A stretch of 64,000 bases of DNA from Neorhizobium petrolearium (GTDB lineage: Bacteria > Pseudomonadota > Alphaproteobacteria > Rhizobiales > Rhizobiaceae): the NCBI RefSeq assembly GCF_017873175.1, contig NZ_JAGGJW010000011.1, forward strand, positions 62,001 through 126,000, read 5' to 3'. Both the position numbers and the translations under genes were made by a program. Under the pieces are notes generated by a model, which saw only the letters and a program-made list of their open reading frames with translations, was not told the DNA's origin and searched no databases. This document shows positions 62,475 to 64,000 of the stretch, one piece after another (the stretch's first letter is position 1; the number at the start of each line of letters is the position of its first letter).

Positions 62475-64000
62475 ATGTCGAGGAAATTCAGACTGTTCGC
62501 CAGCGTCGCAGCGCCCTTCGTTTCGCTGCCGCTGATGATGCAGCCGGCGGCGGCCATGCCGCCGAAACCCATGATCGAGGCCGGTCAGATGCCGGGCATC
62601 ATCAAGATCCAGGAAGAAGATCCGCTGCTGTTGAGGAAGCGGCGGCAGCAGCAGGAAGGCGAAGGCGGCGGAGAGCAGCAGCGGCCGCGGCGCGAGCAGG
62701 GCGGTGACCGCGAGCAGGGTGGTGCCGAACGGCGACAGGCGCCGCGCGCCCAGCAGCAGGAAGAGCAACAGCCGCGGCGCCAGCGTCAGGCGGAGCCGGA
62801 AGCCCCCCGCGAAGCCGCACCGCGCCGTGAACCTCAGGCGGAACGGCCGGCTGCGGAAGCACCGGCAGAGCGTCCGCAGCGCCGCCAGCAGCAGGCCGAC
62901 CAGGACCAGGGTGGCGCAGAACGTCTGCTGCGTCGTCAGCAACAGCAGACCGGACAGGGCGAGGGCGGCGAGCGCCAACAGCGCCGGGACCGCCAGCGCG
63001 GACAGGCGGCTCCGGAGACCGAGCGGTCGACAACGAGAGAAGCCCAGCCGCAGCGCGAGATTGCACCGGAAGGCGGTGACCGCCAGCAGCGCCGCAATGC
63101 CCAGGATCGCAAGGCGACCCCCACGGAAAATCAGGCTGAAACCCCGACACCCCGGCCCCGTGCGCGAGACCGTGCGGCGACGCCTGAAACTGCCCCGGAG
63201 GCGCCGGCCCGCCGCAATGCCCAGGATCAGAGATCCGGCCAGGATTCCGGCAGAGGTACTGCACAGGACACGCGTCCCCGGCCGCCGGCAAGGGAAAGCC
63301 AGACCACCGAGGAGCAACCTGCCCGGGGCGAACAGCCGCGCCGTCAGACAACGGAAGGCCAGCCGCCGCTGCCGCCCCGGGGAGAGACCCCGCGCGACCA
63401 GGCCAGCCCGGTCCGACCGGCTCCCGGCGAGCCGCTGGACGAACAGCAACAGGCCCGGCCCGAACCGCCGCGCACACCCGAGCAGATCGAACGGGCCCGT
63501 CAGATCGCGCGCGACCCGTCTTCGGCGCGTGAGGGCGAGCAGATCGTGCTGCCGGTCGAGAACGGTGCTGCAGTGCTTGACAGCGCCAAGGAACAGCCGC
63601 GACCGCTCCGCGAAGGCGAGCGGCCACGCCGCCGGCCAGCTCCTCAGCAGACCGAGCAGCAACTCGCCCCGCCCAAGTCCGACGCCGAGGCTCAGTCCGG
63701 CACGACGTTCAGCCGTGAGCAGGAAGAGCAGGTTCGCGCCATGATCGAGGAACGCGGCGAACGGCTCGACCGGCGTCCGCGATTCGACCGGCCGCAAGGC
63801 TGGGAGTTCCGTGAGGAGGTCAGCCGCGACAGGGACCGCGATCGGGATCGCGACGGCGCGCGGACGATCATTTCGATCGACAACCAGACCTTCGTCCGCC
63901 ATGACGACAGCCGTCGCTTCTACGTCGACGGCCGGGAGCCGGAATATGAGCGCCTGCGCGACGGCCGGGTACGCGAAGTCTTCATCCGCGATGACGGCAC
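62475..64000 (+). CDS. Secreted Q/R-rich low-complexity protein, OmpA-type N-terminal part (partial)
   Basis: 508 codons are open to the window end. ATG 62475 is preferred over 62469 because AGGA lies seven bases before it. A signal-like start MSMSRKFRLFASVAAPFVSL is followed by IIKIQEEDPLLLRKRRQQQE and ~330 residues very rich in Gln, Arg, Glu, Pro and Ala. From about residue 430 ordered sequence resumes: REQEEQVRAMIEERGERLDR, TIISIDNQTFVRHDDSRRFY. Rhizobial OmpA-family proteins share this layout, with the OmpA domain at the C-terminus; that part is outside the window, so the family is inferred. Confidence 0.75.
   Translation, partial: MSRKFRLFASVAAPFVSLPLMMQPAAAMPPKPMIEAGQMPGIIKIQEEDPLLLRKRRQQQEGEGGGEQQRPRREQGGDREQGGAERRQAPRAQQQEEQQPRRQRQAEPEAPREAAPRREPQAERPAAEAPAERPQRRQQQADQDQGGAERLLRRQQQQTGQGEGGERQQRRDRQRGQAAPETERSTTREAQPQREIAPEGGDRQQRRNAQDRKATPTENQAETPTPRPRARDRAATPETAPEAPARRNAQDQRSGQDSGRGTAQDTRPRPPARESQTTEEQPARGEQPRRQTTEGQPPLPPRGETPRDQASPVRPAPGEPLDEQQQARPEPPRTPEQIERARQIARDPSSAREGEQIVLPVENGAAVLDSAKEQPRPLREGERPRRRPAPQQTEQQLAPPKSDAEAQSGTTFSREQEEQVRAMIEERGERLDRRPRFDRPQGWEFREEVSRDRDRDRDRDGARTIISIDNQTFVRHDDSRRFYVDGREPEYERLRDGRVREVFIRDDG

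Noticed and set aside
62394..63902. 502-codon reverse-strand open frame, rich in Leu/Arg/Gly
   Set aside because: It is the mirror of the Q/R-rich forward gene, lacks a ribosome site and any family motif, and the forward frame has a signal-like start and ordered C-terminal part.

Overview
The window looks like a chromosomal segment of an alphaproteobacterium of the Rhizobiaceae (Rhizobium/Agrobacterium/Shinella-like). The evidence is the gene order cinA-ispDF / dusB-ntrB-ntrC / ntrY-ntrX-trkA-dat-hfq-hflX, high GC, short dispersed palindromic repeats of rhizobial type, and two promoter-like matches to the alphaproteobacterial general-stress sigma factor EcfG. Genus was inferred from gene order and protein style only.

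Layout. 0-5.2 kb: partial cinA/pncC, bifunctional ispDF, then the dusB-ntrB-ntrC nitrogen-control operon. 5.5-13.3 kb: ntrY-ntrX-trkA-dat-hfq-hflX. 13.3-16.3 kb, reverse strand: mazG with a nucleoside deaminase, and a globin-coupled diguanylate cyclase. 16.6-21.5 kb: siroheme/sulfite-reduction cluster (cysG, DUF2849, cysI, DUF934, fpr). 21.5-25.2 kb: accessory stretch with repeats, a 0.75-kb structured non-coding block, a truncated and AT-richer relative of anti-phage dCTP deaminases (AvcD/DcdV-like), a small monooxygenase and a two-TM DUF4231/SLATT-like protein. 25.2-31.3 kb: uvrB, a GGDEF-EAL protein and a PurO-like IMP cyclohydrolase gene behind an EcfG-type promoter. 31.8-37.5 kb: DUF1800/DUF1501 pair, thioesterase, chemoreceptor. 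37.8-46.0 kb: extensin-like lipoprotein, MmcQ/YjbR, TauE-like permease, an ABC-2 exporter, a divergent MFS/AraC pair, and a retropepsin-like protease with DUF1289 in an operon with cobS. 46.0-50.2 kb: divergent cobS/cobT, dgkA, a decayed toxin-antitoxin module, and a PleC/PdhS-type kinase. 50.3-59.5 kb: DNA repair and maintenance genes (SNase-like, uracil-DNA glycosylase, AlkD-like), regulators, a KefB/YbaL-like antiporter, and small metabolic or unknown genes. 59.6-62.2 kb: polar amino-acid ABC transporter without an ATPase gene nearby. 62.5-64.0 kb: the start of a Q/R-rich secreted protein that runs off the window.

Functionally the window is mostly housekeeping and regulation: two nitrogen two-component systems, c-di-GMP signalling, sulfur assimilation, cobalamin assembly and DNA repair. 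The best candidates for something out of the ordinary are the defence-gene remnant at 23.4-24.2 kb with its 20-bp perfect inverted repeat, the structured non-coding block at 22.1-22.9 kb, and the stress-promoter-linked PurO-like gene at 30.5-31.3 kb. I did not find a complete, clearly novel multi-gene system, CRISPR array, tRNA or rRNA.
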